Below, piece after piece: positions 1 to 7,649 of a stretch of DNA of 64,000 nt; position 1 is the stretch's first letter; each line of letters opens with the position of its first letter. Under the pieces are notes generated by a model. The model was given only the letters and a program-made list of their open reading frames with translations. It had not been told where the DNA came from and did no database searches. Made by a program: the position numbers and the translations under genes. Source of the stretch: an uncultured Bacteroidales bacterium (GTDB lineage: Bacteria; Bacteroidota; Bacteroidia; Bacteroidales; Muribaculaceae); the NCBI GenBank assembly GCA_902800715.1, contig CADCFN010000015.1, positions 83,459-147,458 on the forward strand, read 5' to 3'.

Positions 1-2
1 CA

Positions 3-758
3 ATGGCGCAGCAGATCAAAGAACTGAATTCTTTCCTCGAGGCCGACAAATTCAAGCAGATTCAGCAGCGCATGATGGACAGCGGTTTCCGCACGGGCTT
101 CGCCTGCTTGTTCTATGGCGCTCCAGGAACGGGAAAGACCGAGTCGGTTTATCAGCTGGCAAAAAAGACGGGCCGATGTGTCATGGCGGTGGACGTACCG
201 CAAATCAAGAGCAAATGGGTTGGTGACAGCGAGAAGAACATCAAAGCGCTCTTTGACAAGTACCGTGAAATGGTCAAGCGAAGCAATGTGGCACCTATCC
301 TGTTGTTCAACGAGGCCGATGCCATCTTCGGGGTGCGCAAGAACGGTGCCGAGAGTGCCGTGGACAAGATGGAGAATACCATCCAGAACATCATCCTGCA
401 GGAGATGGAAGACCTGAACGGTATCCTCATCGCAACGACCAATCTCGCCACTAATCTGGACAGCGCCTTCGAGCGTCGTTTCCTCTATAAAATCGAGTTT
501 GAAAAGCCGGACGCCAAGGTGCGCACTCGCATCTGGCAAAGTATGGTGTCTGGTCTGAGCGACAGTGATGCCAGTGTCTTGGCGCAAGCCTATGAGCTGA
601 GCGGAGGCCAAATCGAGAACATCGCCCGCAAAGACACCATCAACCGAGTCCTGTATGGCGAGGGAAATGCCACTGAACGCCTCTCCACTCTCATGGACTA
701 CTGCAAGGCCGAGACCATGCAATCCGCCGCTAAAGCCCAAAGAATAGGTTTTAATTAA
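3..758 (+). CDS. AAA+ ATPase, probably missing its N-terminus at the window edge
   Basis: The protein has a complete AAA+ core. The Walker A loop GAPGTGKTE is near residue 40, the Walker B LLFNEAD near residue 100, a sensor-1-like ATTN near residue 144, and an arginine-finger-like FERRF near 157. A small helical lid follows. This chemistry is ATP-driven remodelling of a protein or nucleic-acid partner; the partner is not visible here. The first ATG is only the third base of the window, and the reading frame is open up to the edge, so the true protein is probably longer, as is common for Bacteroidetes AAA proteins with an N-terminal substrate domain. The next gene starts 72 bases downstream on the same strand. 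Confidence 0.8.
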   Translation: MAQQIKELNSFLEADKFKQIQQRMMDSGFRTGFACLFYGAPGTGKTESVYQLAKKTGRCVMAVDVPQIKSKWVGDSEKNIKALFDKYREMVKRSNVAPILLFNEADAIFGVRKNGAESAVDKMENTIQNIILQEMEDLNGILIATTNLATNLDSAFERRFLYKIEFEKPDAKVRTRIWQSMVSGLSDSDASVLAQAYELSGGQIENIARKDTINRVLYGEGNATERLSTLMDYCKAETMQSAAKAQRIGFN

Positions 759-830
759 CTAGAATATGAGAGGCATCTGAAACGCTCACTTGAAGGGAGT
801 AGGAATCATCAATTAAAAAAAGTATAGATT

Positions 831-1358
831 ATGGGATTTAAAATTAGCAGAAACACAAGTTTGAAATGCGGAAAAATCGTGTATGTCGATATGGATAATG
901 TCCTGGTTGATTTCCAGAGCGGACTTGACCGTGTGCCTGAAGCGGTCAAAGCCGAATATGCCGATGACGGCACGGGTAAGCCACATTATGACGATATCCC
1001 CGGAATCTTCTCGTTGATGGACCCGATGCCTGGCGCTATCGAAGCCATGCAGGAACTGAACAAATTCTTCGACCTCTACATCCTCTCCACGGCCCCATGG
1101 CTCAACCCGTCTGCCTGGTGCGACAAACTGGAGTGGATACAGCGCTACTTCGGCAAGGGAAAAGACTCCATCTTCTACAAACGACTCATCATCTCTCACC
1201 ACAAAGACCTCAACCGCGGCGACTTCCTGATCGATGATCGCGAGAAGAGCGGCGCCAAGGAGTTCAAGGGCGAGTTAATCCAATTTGGCTCACCCAAGTT
1301 CCCCGACTGGTCCGCTGTAGTAAAATATCTGAATAACCATCAATACCTAAACAAATAA
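831..1358 (+). CDS. 5'(3')-deoxyribonucleotidase-like HAD phosphatase
   Basis: The 175-residue protein matches the NT5C (5' nucleotidase, deoxy) branch of the HAD superfamily. It has the nucleophile motif YVDMDNVLVDF near residue 20, motif II STAPW near residue 85, a lysine-containing cap-side segment, and the acidic motif LIDDRE near residue 136. These enzymes remove phosphate from nucleoside monophosphates in the cytoplasm. Length is normal for the family. It follows the AAA+ gene by 72 bases and could be co-transcribed. It is the last gene before a dispersed structured element and the IS1595-family transposon. Substrate preference cannot be read from sequence. Confidence 0.82.
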   Translation: MGFKISRNTSLKCGKIVYVDMDNVLVDFQSGLDRVPEAVKAEYADDGTGKPHYDDIPGIFSLMDPMPGAIEAMQELNKFFDLYILSTAPWLNPSAWCDKLEWIQRYFGKGKDSIFYKRLIISHHKDLNRGDFLIDDREKSGAKEFKGELIQFGSPKFPDWSAVVKYLNNHQYLNK

Positions 1359-1395
1359 AGCTTGAAATAATAGACCATAACAGACATAAGGTATT

Positions 1396-1530
1396 TAATC
1401 ATGTGATAACATAAACTAATGAAAACATTTGGTTATCAGTAGATTACAAATCAATGATTAATTTGTCGCATCACTTGATTTAGTATGTTATATCCCAAAA
1501 CAGGGGACTACAAATCGGTCCGAGTCCCCC
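1396..1530. repeat. Structured dispersed element, copy 1
   Basis: About 135 bases that recur at 11733-11869. The copy ends in a hairpin with arms GGGGACT (1503-1509) and AGTCCCC (1523-1529). The second copy has different but still pairing arms, so the stem, not the sequence, is conserved. Further pairing exists between the outer AATCATGTGATA and CATCACTTGATT. It is non-coding and could be a structured RNA, a recombination site or the end of a mobile element. Confidence 0.7.
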
Positions 1531-1539
1531 TCAGCGTAA

Positions 1540-1550
1540 GTGGGCTGGAG
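1540..1550. repeat. Possible remnant of a tmRNA 3'-end attachment core
   Basis: GTGGGCTGGAG resembles GTGGAGCTGGAGG at the tmRNA 3' end (16623-16635) and GTGGCGCTGGAGG at 11697-11709. Short and imperfect, so only a suggestion of an old integration junction. Confidence 0.3.
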
Positions 1551-1554
1551 TACA

Positions 1555-1562
1555 ATTATTTT
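1555..1562. repeat. Left target-site duplication of the IS1595-family transposon
   Basis: ATTATTTT lies immediately outside the left terminal repeat and is repeated exactly at 4136-4143 outside the right terminal repeat. Eight bases is the target duplication length known for the IS1595 family. Confidence 0.92.
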
Positions 1563-1586
1563 GGCAATGATATAGCTGTTGGCCCA
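1563..1586 (-). repeat. Left terminal inverted repeat of the transposon
   Basis: 24 bases, the exact reverse complement of 4112-4135. A third identical copy is at 34875-34898. Confidence 0.93.
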
Positions 1587-1588
1587 CT

Positions 1589-1622
1589 AAAACCCGCGAA
1601 TCTTTATCGGTTTGCGGGTTTT
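1589..1622. terminator. Hairpin just inside the left transposon end
   Basis: Arms AAAACCCGC and GCGGGTTTT (9 bp), followed by T-rich sequence on both strands. It probably stops transcription entering the element from the 5'-nucleotidase side. Confidence 0.75.
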
Positions 1623-1708
1623 CTAGCATTCTTTAGCTAAAAATATTCCGGATTTACTGGAAAAGTCGCGAACTTTGCATTACTTTAATACAAAAACGGT
1701 ATATTGGT

Positions 1709-2683
1709 ATGATTAACTTCGCAAAGTTCAATAACATTATCTCACTCACTTCTTACTTCAACACTAAGGAGAAGTGCCAACAGGCCATCATCGAGTCACG
1801 TTGGGATGACGGTGACGTGGTTTGTCCCTACTGTGGCGCACATCATTGCTCCAAGCGTGGTGACGGACGTTTCCGTTGCAACCACTGCCTCAAGAACTTC
1901 TCCTGTCTTGTGGGTACAATCTTCGAGAATACTAAGATGCCGCTTATCAAGTGGTTCGTGGCCATGTACCTTATCAGCAGCCATAAGAAAGGCATTTCCT
2001 CTCATCAGTTGAGCCGCGACCTTGATATCACCCAAGCAAGCGCATGGTATATGTTGCAGAAAATCCGCTTGCTTTATCCTCAGAGCGATGCAGAAGCCTT
2101 TGAGGGCACTGTGGAGTGCGATGAGGTGTACATCGGTGGCAAGGAGAAGTGGAAGCACAAATCCATGAGAACGCCCCATACCCAAGGCCGTTCAACCAAG
2201 ACCAAGACCCCCGTATTCGGTATGATGGAGCGAACCTACATCGAGGATGAAAAGGGTGACGTAATTCCCATGAGTTACGTTCACGCGTTCGTTGTTGAAA
2301 AGACCGACAAGGCCACATTGCAGCCCATTATCAAGCAGTTCGTTGCTGAGGGTTCAACAGTCATTACCGATGAGTTGAACGCCTACAATGGTCTGACCAA
2401 GTTGGGTTACGGTCACGCCATCGTTAATCACGGTGCTGAACAGTACGCGATTGGGGACATATTTACCAACACCATTGAGGGTTTTTGGAGTCATTTCCGT
2501 AGGATGATTACGGGTTGCTACCATGACGTTAGTGACGAGCACCTTCAGCAATACATTGACGAGGCCGTGTATCGTTGGAATACACGAAAAATGGACGAAT
2601 CAGAGAGATTCGCCCACATGTTCTCGATGTCAATCGGCATGATTGTCCGTTGGAGTGAGGTTAGGTTGTGCCAAGCGGCTTAA
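1709..2683 (+). CDS. IS1595-family transposase
   Basis: The 324-residue protein has an N-terminal zinc ribbon (CPYC then CNHC, about residues 40-60), a helix-turn-helix-like region (SSHQLSRDLDITQASAWYML), and an ISXO2-like DDE catalytic domain. Candidate catalytic residues are D138 (VECDEVYIGG), D221 (VITDELNAY) and E257 (NTIEGFWSHF). It catalyses cut-and-paste movement of the surrounding element, whose terminal repeats and 8-bp target duplication are both intact. Length is normal and no frameshift is seen, so it is likely active. Upstream lies a 120-base region with the left end and a terminator hairpin. Confidence 0.95.
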   Translation: MINFAKFNNIISLTSYFNTKEKCQQAIIESRWDDGDVVCPYCGAHHCSKRGDGRFRCNHCLKNFSCLVGTIFENTKMPLIKWFVAMYLISSHKKGISSHQLSRDLDITQASAWYMLQKIRLLYPQSDAEAFEGTVECDEVYIGGKEKWKHKSMRTPHTQGRSTKTKTPVFGMMERTYIEDEKGDVIPMSYVHAFVVEKTDKATLQPIIKQFVAEGSTVITDELNAYNGLTKLGYGHAIVNHGAEQYAIGDIFTNTIEGFWSHFRRMITGCYHDVSDEHLQQYIDEAVYRWNTRKMDESERFAHMFSMSIGMIVRWSEVRLCQAA

Positions 2684-2708
2684 TACTACTTGGTGATGGC
2701 AGTAATAG

Positions 2709-3476
2709 TTAATAATCATAACCTAAATATTGGTCAGTAGGTTCACGATGTGTGTCTAACGCCATATGGAGGCTTTCTAACGCATGTGCTGCCTGATAAA
2801 GATGTGTCGCACATTCTCCAAGCGCACCCATATTATCCCATTTTGTGTCACATGTCTGAAGATAATTCTTCAAACACAAGCTAGCGTCGTTAATCTTGTC
2901 AAATATTTCTTGTACTTTTTTTCGATGCCCATTCCACTCATCATTGCCTAAATCTTTTTGTGTTTCTTTAAGACATCGTTTTACGGATTCCTTAATCACT
3001 CTATGTAAATCCGATTCTGTAAGTCTAATTGTCTTCTTCATATTATATCTTGTTTTATGTTGTTTATTTTCGTTTGTTTCTGAGTTATGTAGTTTATAAT
3101 GTGCTGACACTACTCGTTCAATTGCGTTAAATACATCTTCATCCAACGATGTTTCGTATTCATTGGCATCAATCTGAATATCGTTGAAATCAAAGTATAT
3201 CGTCTGTCCGTCAGGATATACCAAAGCAATGACGAATTTCCGTGAATCTTGAATGCTTTTAGACCAATCGCATATAATCAACACCCTTACATTTAAAGCC
3301 ATGTACTTTTCGAACTTGTTATCACCAACTGTTCTATTAACACACCACACATCAGGTATAGGAAAAGCCATCGCATCATCTAAGGTCTTGAACTCTCCAA
3401 TGCTGACATTGCCCTTTTCAAAAATCACATTCGGACACCATTTATATTTATTGTTCTCGTTTTGGCTGTTATCCAT
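2709..3476 (-). CDS. Transposon passenger protein with a C-terminal helical module, function unknown
   Basis: The 255-residue protein was not recognised as a whole. Residues 1-140 are acidic and beta-rich, with no motif I know. From about residue 146 the sequence MKKTIRLTESDLHRVIKESV begins a lysine-rich helical module; similar starts are common on small phage-related proteins of Bacteroidales (from memory). An internal start at that methionine could give a separate ~110-residue protein. The gene is inside the transposon, divergent from the other passenger with a 47-base gap, and its stop is 25 bases from the transposase stop. It could be cargo for defence, addiction or phage interaction, but nothing in the sequence decides this. 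Confidence 0.7.
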   Translation of the reverse strand: MDNSQNENNKYKWCPNVIFEKGNVSIGEFKTLDDAMAFPIPDVWCVNRTVGDNKFEKYMALNVRVLIICDWSKSIQDSRKFVIALVYPDGQTIYFDFNDIQIDANEYETSLDEDVFNAIERVVSAHYKLHNSETNENKQHKTRYNMKKTIRLTESDLHRVIKESVKRCLKETQKDLGNDEWNGHRKKVQEIFDKINDASLCLKNYLQTCDTKWDNMGALGECATHLYQAAHALESLHMALDTHREPTDQYLGYDY

Positions 3477-3484
3477 TATTTGCT

Positions 3485-3492
3485 TACTTTTG
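3485..3492 (+). promoter_or_regulatory. Candidate promoter of the second passenger gene
   Basis: TACTTTTG matches the Bacteroidetes -7 box TAnnTTTG. A TTTG at 3461-3464 lies 20 bases upstream, as expected for the -33 box. The start codon at 3524 is 31 bases downstream. Confidence 0.7.
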
Positions 3493-3523
3493 CACTCTTA
3501 TCAATCATAAATATCGTCGAAAT

Positions 3524-4069
3524 ATGAAATTTTTAGAGTTTGTTTATGGTCAATTATTGGATTTGGCAGAAATATACTATTGTTTTGGAAATAATGATGC
3601 TTGCCTTATTATAGATAACGATGGGGTAAAGAAGTTGGCGATAAAGATGCCGTCACTGATTGGAGCATATGCATTATATCAATGGGATTGGAATAAGGTT
3701 GATAAAGGTGAAATCGGTCAAATCGTAACGGACAAGTCTAAAGAAGCGTGTGATTTTTTCCGAAGTGTGTTTGGCTTATTGCAAACGAACTCAGCGAACC
3801 CAATTTATACGGAAGCACAAAGCCTAATTAAAAAATCAGCATCAAAGGATGATTATCATAATGAACAATTCTTTGATACTATAGGTGATATAAGTCTCAT
3901 TCATTTGGAGAAGAATAAGAATATGAATATATGGAAGGTTATTGTTGATGACGTGTTATCCTTCACTCTTAAAAATGAAAACGCGGCAAAACGCTTATCT
4001 GCGCTAATTAAGCAAGATATGAAAAATTATGCTAAGGTAAGATGGGGTGGCTTGGCCCAATGGCTATAG
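3524..4069 (+). CDS. Transposon passenger protein of unknown function
   Basis: The 181-residue soluble protein has no signal peptide or membrane segment and was not recognised. It is rich in aromatic and acidic residues, with segments such as IYYCFGNNDACLIID and LIGAYALYQWDW. The gene is AT-rich compared with the core genes to the right, consistent with transfer. It diverges from the other passenger (gap 47 bases) and has its own promoter at 3485-3492. Its last codons (ending AQWL) run into 4052-4068, which resembles an internal copy of the transposon end, so the C-terminus may have been shaped by a past rearrangement. Confidence 0.7.
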   Translation: MKFLEFVYGQLLDLAEIYYCFGNNDACLIIDNDGVKKLAIKMPSLIGAYALYQWDWNKVDKGEIGQIVTDKSKEACDFFRSVFGLLQTNSANPIYTEAQSLIKKSASKDDYHNEQFFDTIGDISLIHLEKNKNMNIWKVIVDDVLSFTLKNENAAKRLSALIKQDMKNYAKVRWGGLAQWL

Positions 4070-4076
4070 AAAGTAA

Positions 4077-4100
4077 AATGCAGCCATATCTGACTGCATT
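4077..4100. terminator. Hairpin just inside the right transposon end
   Basis: Arms AATGCAG and CTGCATT (7 bp) lie after the stop of the second passenger gene. An outer pair TTGGCCCAA (4052-4060) and TTGGGCCAA (4111-4119) can enclose it. The U-tract is weak, so termination is plausible but not certain. Confidence 0.45.
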
Positions 4101-4111
4101 CATAAGATATT

Positions 4112-4135
4112 TGGGCCAACAGCTATATCATTGCC
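4112..4135 (+). repeat. Right terminal inverted repeat of the transposon
   Basis: 24 bases, exact reverse complement of 1563-1586, followed directly by the target duplication ATTATTTT at 4136-4143. Confidence 0.93.
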
Positions 4136-4197
4136 ATTATTTTTTTAGAGGAGATGAAAAAAGCAAACCTCGGTCATAAAATGGCAGAGGTTTGTTG

Positions 4198-4205
4198 TAT
4201 CTTTG
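4198..4205 (+). promoter_or_regulatory. Candidate promoter of the WYL regulator
   Basis: TATCTTTG matches TAnnTTTG and is 29 bases before the ATG at 4235. It lies outside the transposon, so the insertion left it intact. Confidence 0.65.
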
Positions 4206-4234
4206 CGTTGTGAAAATAAAAAAACGCGTGTATT

Positions 4235-5167
4235 ATGGCTAATAATGACAGAGGACCGAACTTGATGAGGAAGTACGTCTGGTTGATTGATACAATCTAC
4301 CGAGCAGGGAGGATTTCGTTTAAGGAGATTAATGAGCGCTGGCGCCGTGACGTTGACATCAGCAGAGGGGAGGATTTGTCCATCCGCACATTCAAGCGGT
4401 GGGTCAATAACATCGGGGACTTGTTCGGGGTGTTTATCGAGAACGAGCATTGTGCGGGATATTGCTACTACATTGAGAACATGGAGGACATCAACGAGAG
4501 CGGACTGCAGTCGTGGTTGTTCAACACATTCACGGTGAGTAACGCTCTGACGGGTTGCATGGGCATCAAGGACAGAATCCAGCTGGAGTATGTGCCCTCG
4601 GGAGAACTGTACTTGCAGCCCATCATCGATGCGATGAAGGAGAACCGGGTGCTCAACATCACCTACAAGAGTTATTGGGAAGACCACGAGAAAAACTATG
4701 ATGTACAGCCACTTTGCTTGAAACTGTTCCGCCAGCGATGGTACGTGATAGTTCGTAAAAATGTCGATGAAGAGGATGCCAAAATTTGGATTTGCGCCCT
4801 TGACCGCATTTTGTCACTGGAGAAAACTGAGGAGACCTTCACCATGCCTAAGGATTGGGACGTTCAGGCCTATTTCGATGGCTTTATCGGTGTGATTCGA
4901 AGCGAGGATTATGACAAGGAAATAGTGAAGTTTAAATTGGATGCTGATCAGGCCAACTACCTCCGCGACCTCAAAATCCATCGGTCGCAGAAGGAGGAGC
5001 GCAATGACGAGTACAGCATATTTGAATATTATCTGCGTCCTACTTTTGACTTCCAGCAGGAACTGCTCAAGTATGGTGAAGCATTGGAGGTACTTGAACC
5101 CAAGTGGCTCCGCGCCGAGATGGCTGAGAAGATCAATGAGATGTTGAACTTATACAGAAAAGATTAA
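4235..5167 (+). CDS. WYL-domain transcriptional regulator
   Basis: The 310-residue protein has an N-terminal winged-helix-like segment (residues ~10-75, with RKYVWLIDTIYRAGRISFKE and the recognition-like IRTFKRWVNNI). A WYL domain follows at about 130-215, containing NITYKSYWE, the L-RQRWYVIVR signature and a CALDRILSLE segment, and then a WCX-like C-terminal part. WYL proteins bind nucleic-acid or nucleotide ligands and often control defence operons. The exonuclease-like gene starts 3 bases after its stop, and McrBC follows, so it may regulate this defence block. Confident as a WYL protein; its target is inference. Confidence 0.88.
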   Translation: MANNDRGPNLMRKYVWLIDTIYRAGRISFKEINERWRRDVDISRGEDLSIRTFKRWVNNIGDLFGVFIENEHCAGYCYYIENMEDINESGLQSWLFNTFTVSNALTGCMGIKDRIQLEYVPSGELYLQPIIDAMKENRVLNITYKSYWEDHEKNYDVQPLCLKLFRQRWYVIVRKNVDEEDAKIWICALDRILSLEKTEETFTMPKDWDVQAYFDGFIGVIRSEDYDKEIVKFKLDADQANYLRDLKIHRSQKEERNDEYSIFEYYLRPTFDFQQELLKYGEALEVLEPKWLRAEMAEKINEMLNLYRKD

Positions 5168-5170
5168 TCC

Positions 5171-5669
5171 ATGAGAGATTTTGCAGCTATAGATTTTGAA
5201 ACCGCCAACTATGATCGTTCCTCGGTGTGTTCGGTTGGAGTGGTCATTGTCCGTGACGGGGAGATTGTGGACAAGTTCTACTCGCTCATCCAGCCCGAGC
5301 CTAACTATTATAACTACTGGTGTAGTCAGGTTCATGGCCTGTGCCGTGCTGACACCGACAATGCCCCGGTGTTCCCAGATGTGTGGGCACAAATTGAGCC
5401 TCTGATTGAAGGCCTGCCGTTGGTCGCCCACAACCGCCCCTTTGACGAAGGCTGCCTTCGCGCCGTCTTCCGCACCTATCAGATGGATTATCCCGAGTAT
5501 GAGTTCCTCGACACGCTTGCCGCAGAACCATCAACTCCAGACCGTAGCTGCCGTCTGCGGCTTCCAATTAGAGAATCACCACCACGCCCTCGCCGACGCC
5601 GAGGCCTGCGCCTGGATAGCCATTCGGCTATTCTCTGACAACAATGGCAATTTAGAGAACAAGAAATGA
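5171..5669 (+). pseudogene. DnaQ-like 3'-5' exonuclease, frameshifted
   Basis: Residues 1-115 follow the DEDD exonuclease fold: IDFETAN supplies the first acidic pair, and VAHNRPFDEGCL supplies ExoII. After LDTLAA (about 5526) the frame is lost and the direct reading ends at 5638. The adjacent frame continues the family correctly with NHQLQTVA and HHALADAEA, the latter carrying the catalytic His and Asp of ExoIII, and ends at 5669. Family members have roughly ten residues between these blocks, so a short out-of-frame deletion occurred near 5520-5530. The gene starts 3 bases after the WYL gene and is probably its operon partner. Either a real pseudogene or a sequence error. Confidence 0.75.
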
Positions 5670-5780
5670 CAGCAGAAAAGTCGGTTTTGAAACTCATTAA
5701 GAATTTACATCACTCAAAAACCGCTAATCGTTTATCTTGAATGACGGCAAATTTAATTTGGGGCTTTAGGGGATTTTAAC

Positions 5781-5788
5781 TACATTTG
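5781..5788 (+). promoter_or_regulatory. Candidate promoter of the McrBC operon
   Basis: TACATTTG matches TAnnTTTG, with TTTG at 5757-5760 exactly 20 bases upstream. It is about 150 bases before mcrB, which would leave a long AT-rich 5' leader in which I see no recognised structure. Confidence 0.55.
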
Positions 5789-5939
5789 CAACCAGAACAA
5801 TTTCTTACATTGTCAAAAAAGAGTTTTGACTTTGATAAGAATAATAACACCCAGAGCAGATAGTAATCCATTCTATTGAGACAATTTTGTCGTAATACGA
5901 TTATAACGATTTGTGATAATTATTTAAAGAAATCAAGCT

Positions 5940-7649
5940 ATGGCCAAATTCTATGTTATAAGTCCAAATGTGGAAAATGATAATAGTAAAACAGAAGATT
6001 ATCTGAAAGAAATGTTCAATAACCATTCAATTCTAATGGGTTATGACACAGATAGTCGCTGGGGGCAAATGTTTGCTGATATGCAATCAGGAGATTATGT
6101 TATATGTGCCCAAGGCGCAAATTGGCAAAAAAAATGTTTTTTTGCTGGAATGGTATGTGGTGAGAGACAAGGTGAATGGCCTTTTTCGCGAAACCTTAAA
6201 GGTTTTGTGGATCTTCGTAATGAAAAGGTCCCATTTTCAACAAGCAATACATATGGAGCTTCTAATCAAACTACTGCGATATATGAATTAAAAAAGGATA
6301 ATGAAGCTGATTTAGTTATTATTAGCCTTATAGAGAACAAAGTAAACAATACATTAAAGAAAGAAATGATTCTTAATTGCTCTAATTTATTGGTGGCAAA
6401 TAAAAATATGATTCTTACCGGTGCCCCTGGCACCGGTAAGACGTACTTAGCTAAGGAGATTGCAATGAATATGGGGTGTGACGAAGATTTTATAGGCTTT
6501 GTTCAATTTCACCCATCTTATGACTATACAGATTTTGTTGAGGGTTTGAGGCCGATAAAAAAGGGAAACACAGTAGGGTTTGAAAGAAAAGATGGTGTAT
6601 TTAAGGAATTTTGTAAGAAAGCTCTTACTCTTTCAGCGGGGTCATTATTTGATAAAGCTTACAATAATCTTATTCAATCTATTGAATCTGGTAAATTGAC
6701 AACCATTCAGCTAAAGACTAAGCCTTCTGCTAAATTGGATGTAAGGGGGACCGATAGTATAGGGTGGTATTCTGAAACAGAAAAGGGGAACAAGTCAAGT
6801 AATGTGGTATCAAGAGATCGCCTAAAAAATCTTTATGAAGTTTATAATACACTTGAAAAGTTAGATAATCTGACTAATATCAATGAAGGCATTCAATCTG
6901 TCATAGGTGGTTGTGATTCCACTTATTATTGGGGAGTACTTCATCATATACTAAAACAACCGTTTGTTTTCATTATAGATGAAATTAACCGTGGCGAAAT
7001 TTCAAAAATCTTTGGTGAGTTATTTTATTCGATAGACCCTGGATATCGAGGAGGTAAAGGTAAAGTTGATACTCAATATCAAAACTTGATTCCTAAAGAA
7101 GGAGATATTGATTTTGAAGCAAACAATGCAGATGCCTTTAGATACGGTTTTTACGTTCCTGAAAATGTCTATATCATAGGAACTATGAATGATATTGATA
7201 GAAGTGTAGAAAGTATGGATTTTGCTATGCGAAGAAGATTTGCTTGGAAGGAAATGTCTGCAAAATCTAGACAGTCTATGCTTGATGAAGAAGATGCTTG
7301 GGGTGAGAATGGCAAACCAGAGCAAGTGATTATTGATAAAATTAAGGTTAAAATGGATAACTTGAACGCTTGCATCATTGATGAGTATAAAAAAGAATTA
7401 TCTACCAAGGATGAGATTGGACTTACCAAGGCTTACCAAATAGGTGCAGCGTATTTTCTCAAATATGGTCTTTATGAAAGCAACCAATTTGAAAATTTAT
7501 GGAATAACCATCTTGAAGGGTTACTTCGTGAATACTTAAGAGGTACTACAGACATTGAAGATAAGATACAAAAGTTAAAAGCAGCCTATGATGATGAGAG
7601 TAAGAACCAAAACGAGAAACCAAGAAACCAAGAAATTGATAAAGACTGA
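5940..7649 (+). CDS. mcrB: McrB-type GTP-dependent restriction ATPase
   Basis: The 569-residue protein is the motor and DNA-recognition subunit of an McrBC-type modification-dependent restriction system. Residues 1-120 form a PUA/EVE-like recognition domain (DTDSRWGQMFADMQSGDYVICA). The AAA+ domain has Walker A GAPGTGKT at 161-168, FVQFHPSYDYTDFVEGLRP as in McrB proteins, FIIDEINRGEISKIFGEL as Walker B, and MNDIDRS at 416-422, a variant of the McrB GTPase signature MNTADRS. It overlaps mcrC. In the family, McrB-GTP hexamers translocate and activate the McrC nuclease on methylated invading DNA. The ligand of this N-terminal domain is unknown. Confidence 0.93.
   Translation: MAKFYVISPNVENDNSKTEDYLKEMFNNHSILMGYDTDSRWGQMFADMQSGDYVICAQGANWQKKCFFAGMVCGERQGEWPFSRNLKGFVDLRNEKVPFSTSNTYGASNQTTAIYELKKDNEADLVIISLIENKVNNTLKKEMILNCSNLLVANKNMILTGAPGTGKTYLAKEIAMNMGCDEDFIGFVQFHPSYDYTDFVEGLRPIKKGNTVGFERKDGVFKEFCKKALTLSAGSLFDKAYNNLIQSIESGKLTTIQLKTKPSAKLDVRGTDSIGWYSETEKGNKSSNVVSRDRLKNLYEVYNTLEKLDNLTNINEGIQSVIGGCDSTYYWGVLHHILKQPFVFIIDEINRGEISKIFGELFYSIDPGYRGGKGKVDTQYQNLIPKEGDIDFEANNADAFRYGFYVPENVYIIGTMNDIDRSVESMDFAMRRRFAWKEMSAKSRQSMLDEEDAWGENGKPEQVIIDKIKVKMDNLNACIIDEYKKELSTKDEIGLTKAYQIGAAYFLKYGLYESNQFENLWNNHLEGLLREYLRGTTDIEDKIQKLKAAYDDESKNQNEKPRNQEIDKD

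Larger units (their letters stand above)
1563..4135 (+). mobile_element. IS1595-family transposon with two passenger genes
   Basis: The left end (1563-1586, beginning GGCAATGATATAGC) and the right end (4112-4135, ending GCTATATCATTGCC) are perfect 24-bp inverted repeats, flanked by an exact 8-bp duplication ATTATTTT. Inside are an IS1595-type transposase (1709-2683, +) and two further genes, 2709-3476 (-) and 3524-4069 (+), that transposition does not need. Hairpins lie just inside each end (1589-1622 and 4077-4100) and could block outside transcription. Passenger-carrying members of the IS1595 family are known. Intact ends, intact transposase and perfect duplication suggest a recent insertion. 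Confidence 0.92.

Noticed and set aside
1359-1708. A tRNA gene upstream of the transposon
   Set aside because: The hairpins do not fold into a cloverleaf and no anticodon or T-loop sequence is present.
4235-5167. WYL protein as a CRISPR-associated Cas13 regulator
   Set aside because: It is over 40 kb from the CRISPR locus, which is type V-A; its neighbours are the exonuclease and McrBC.
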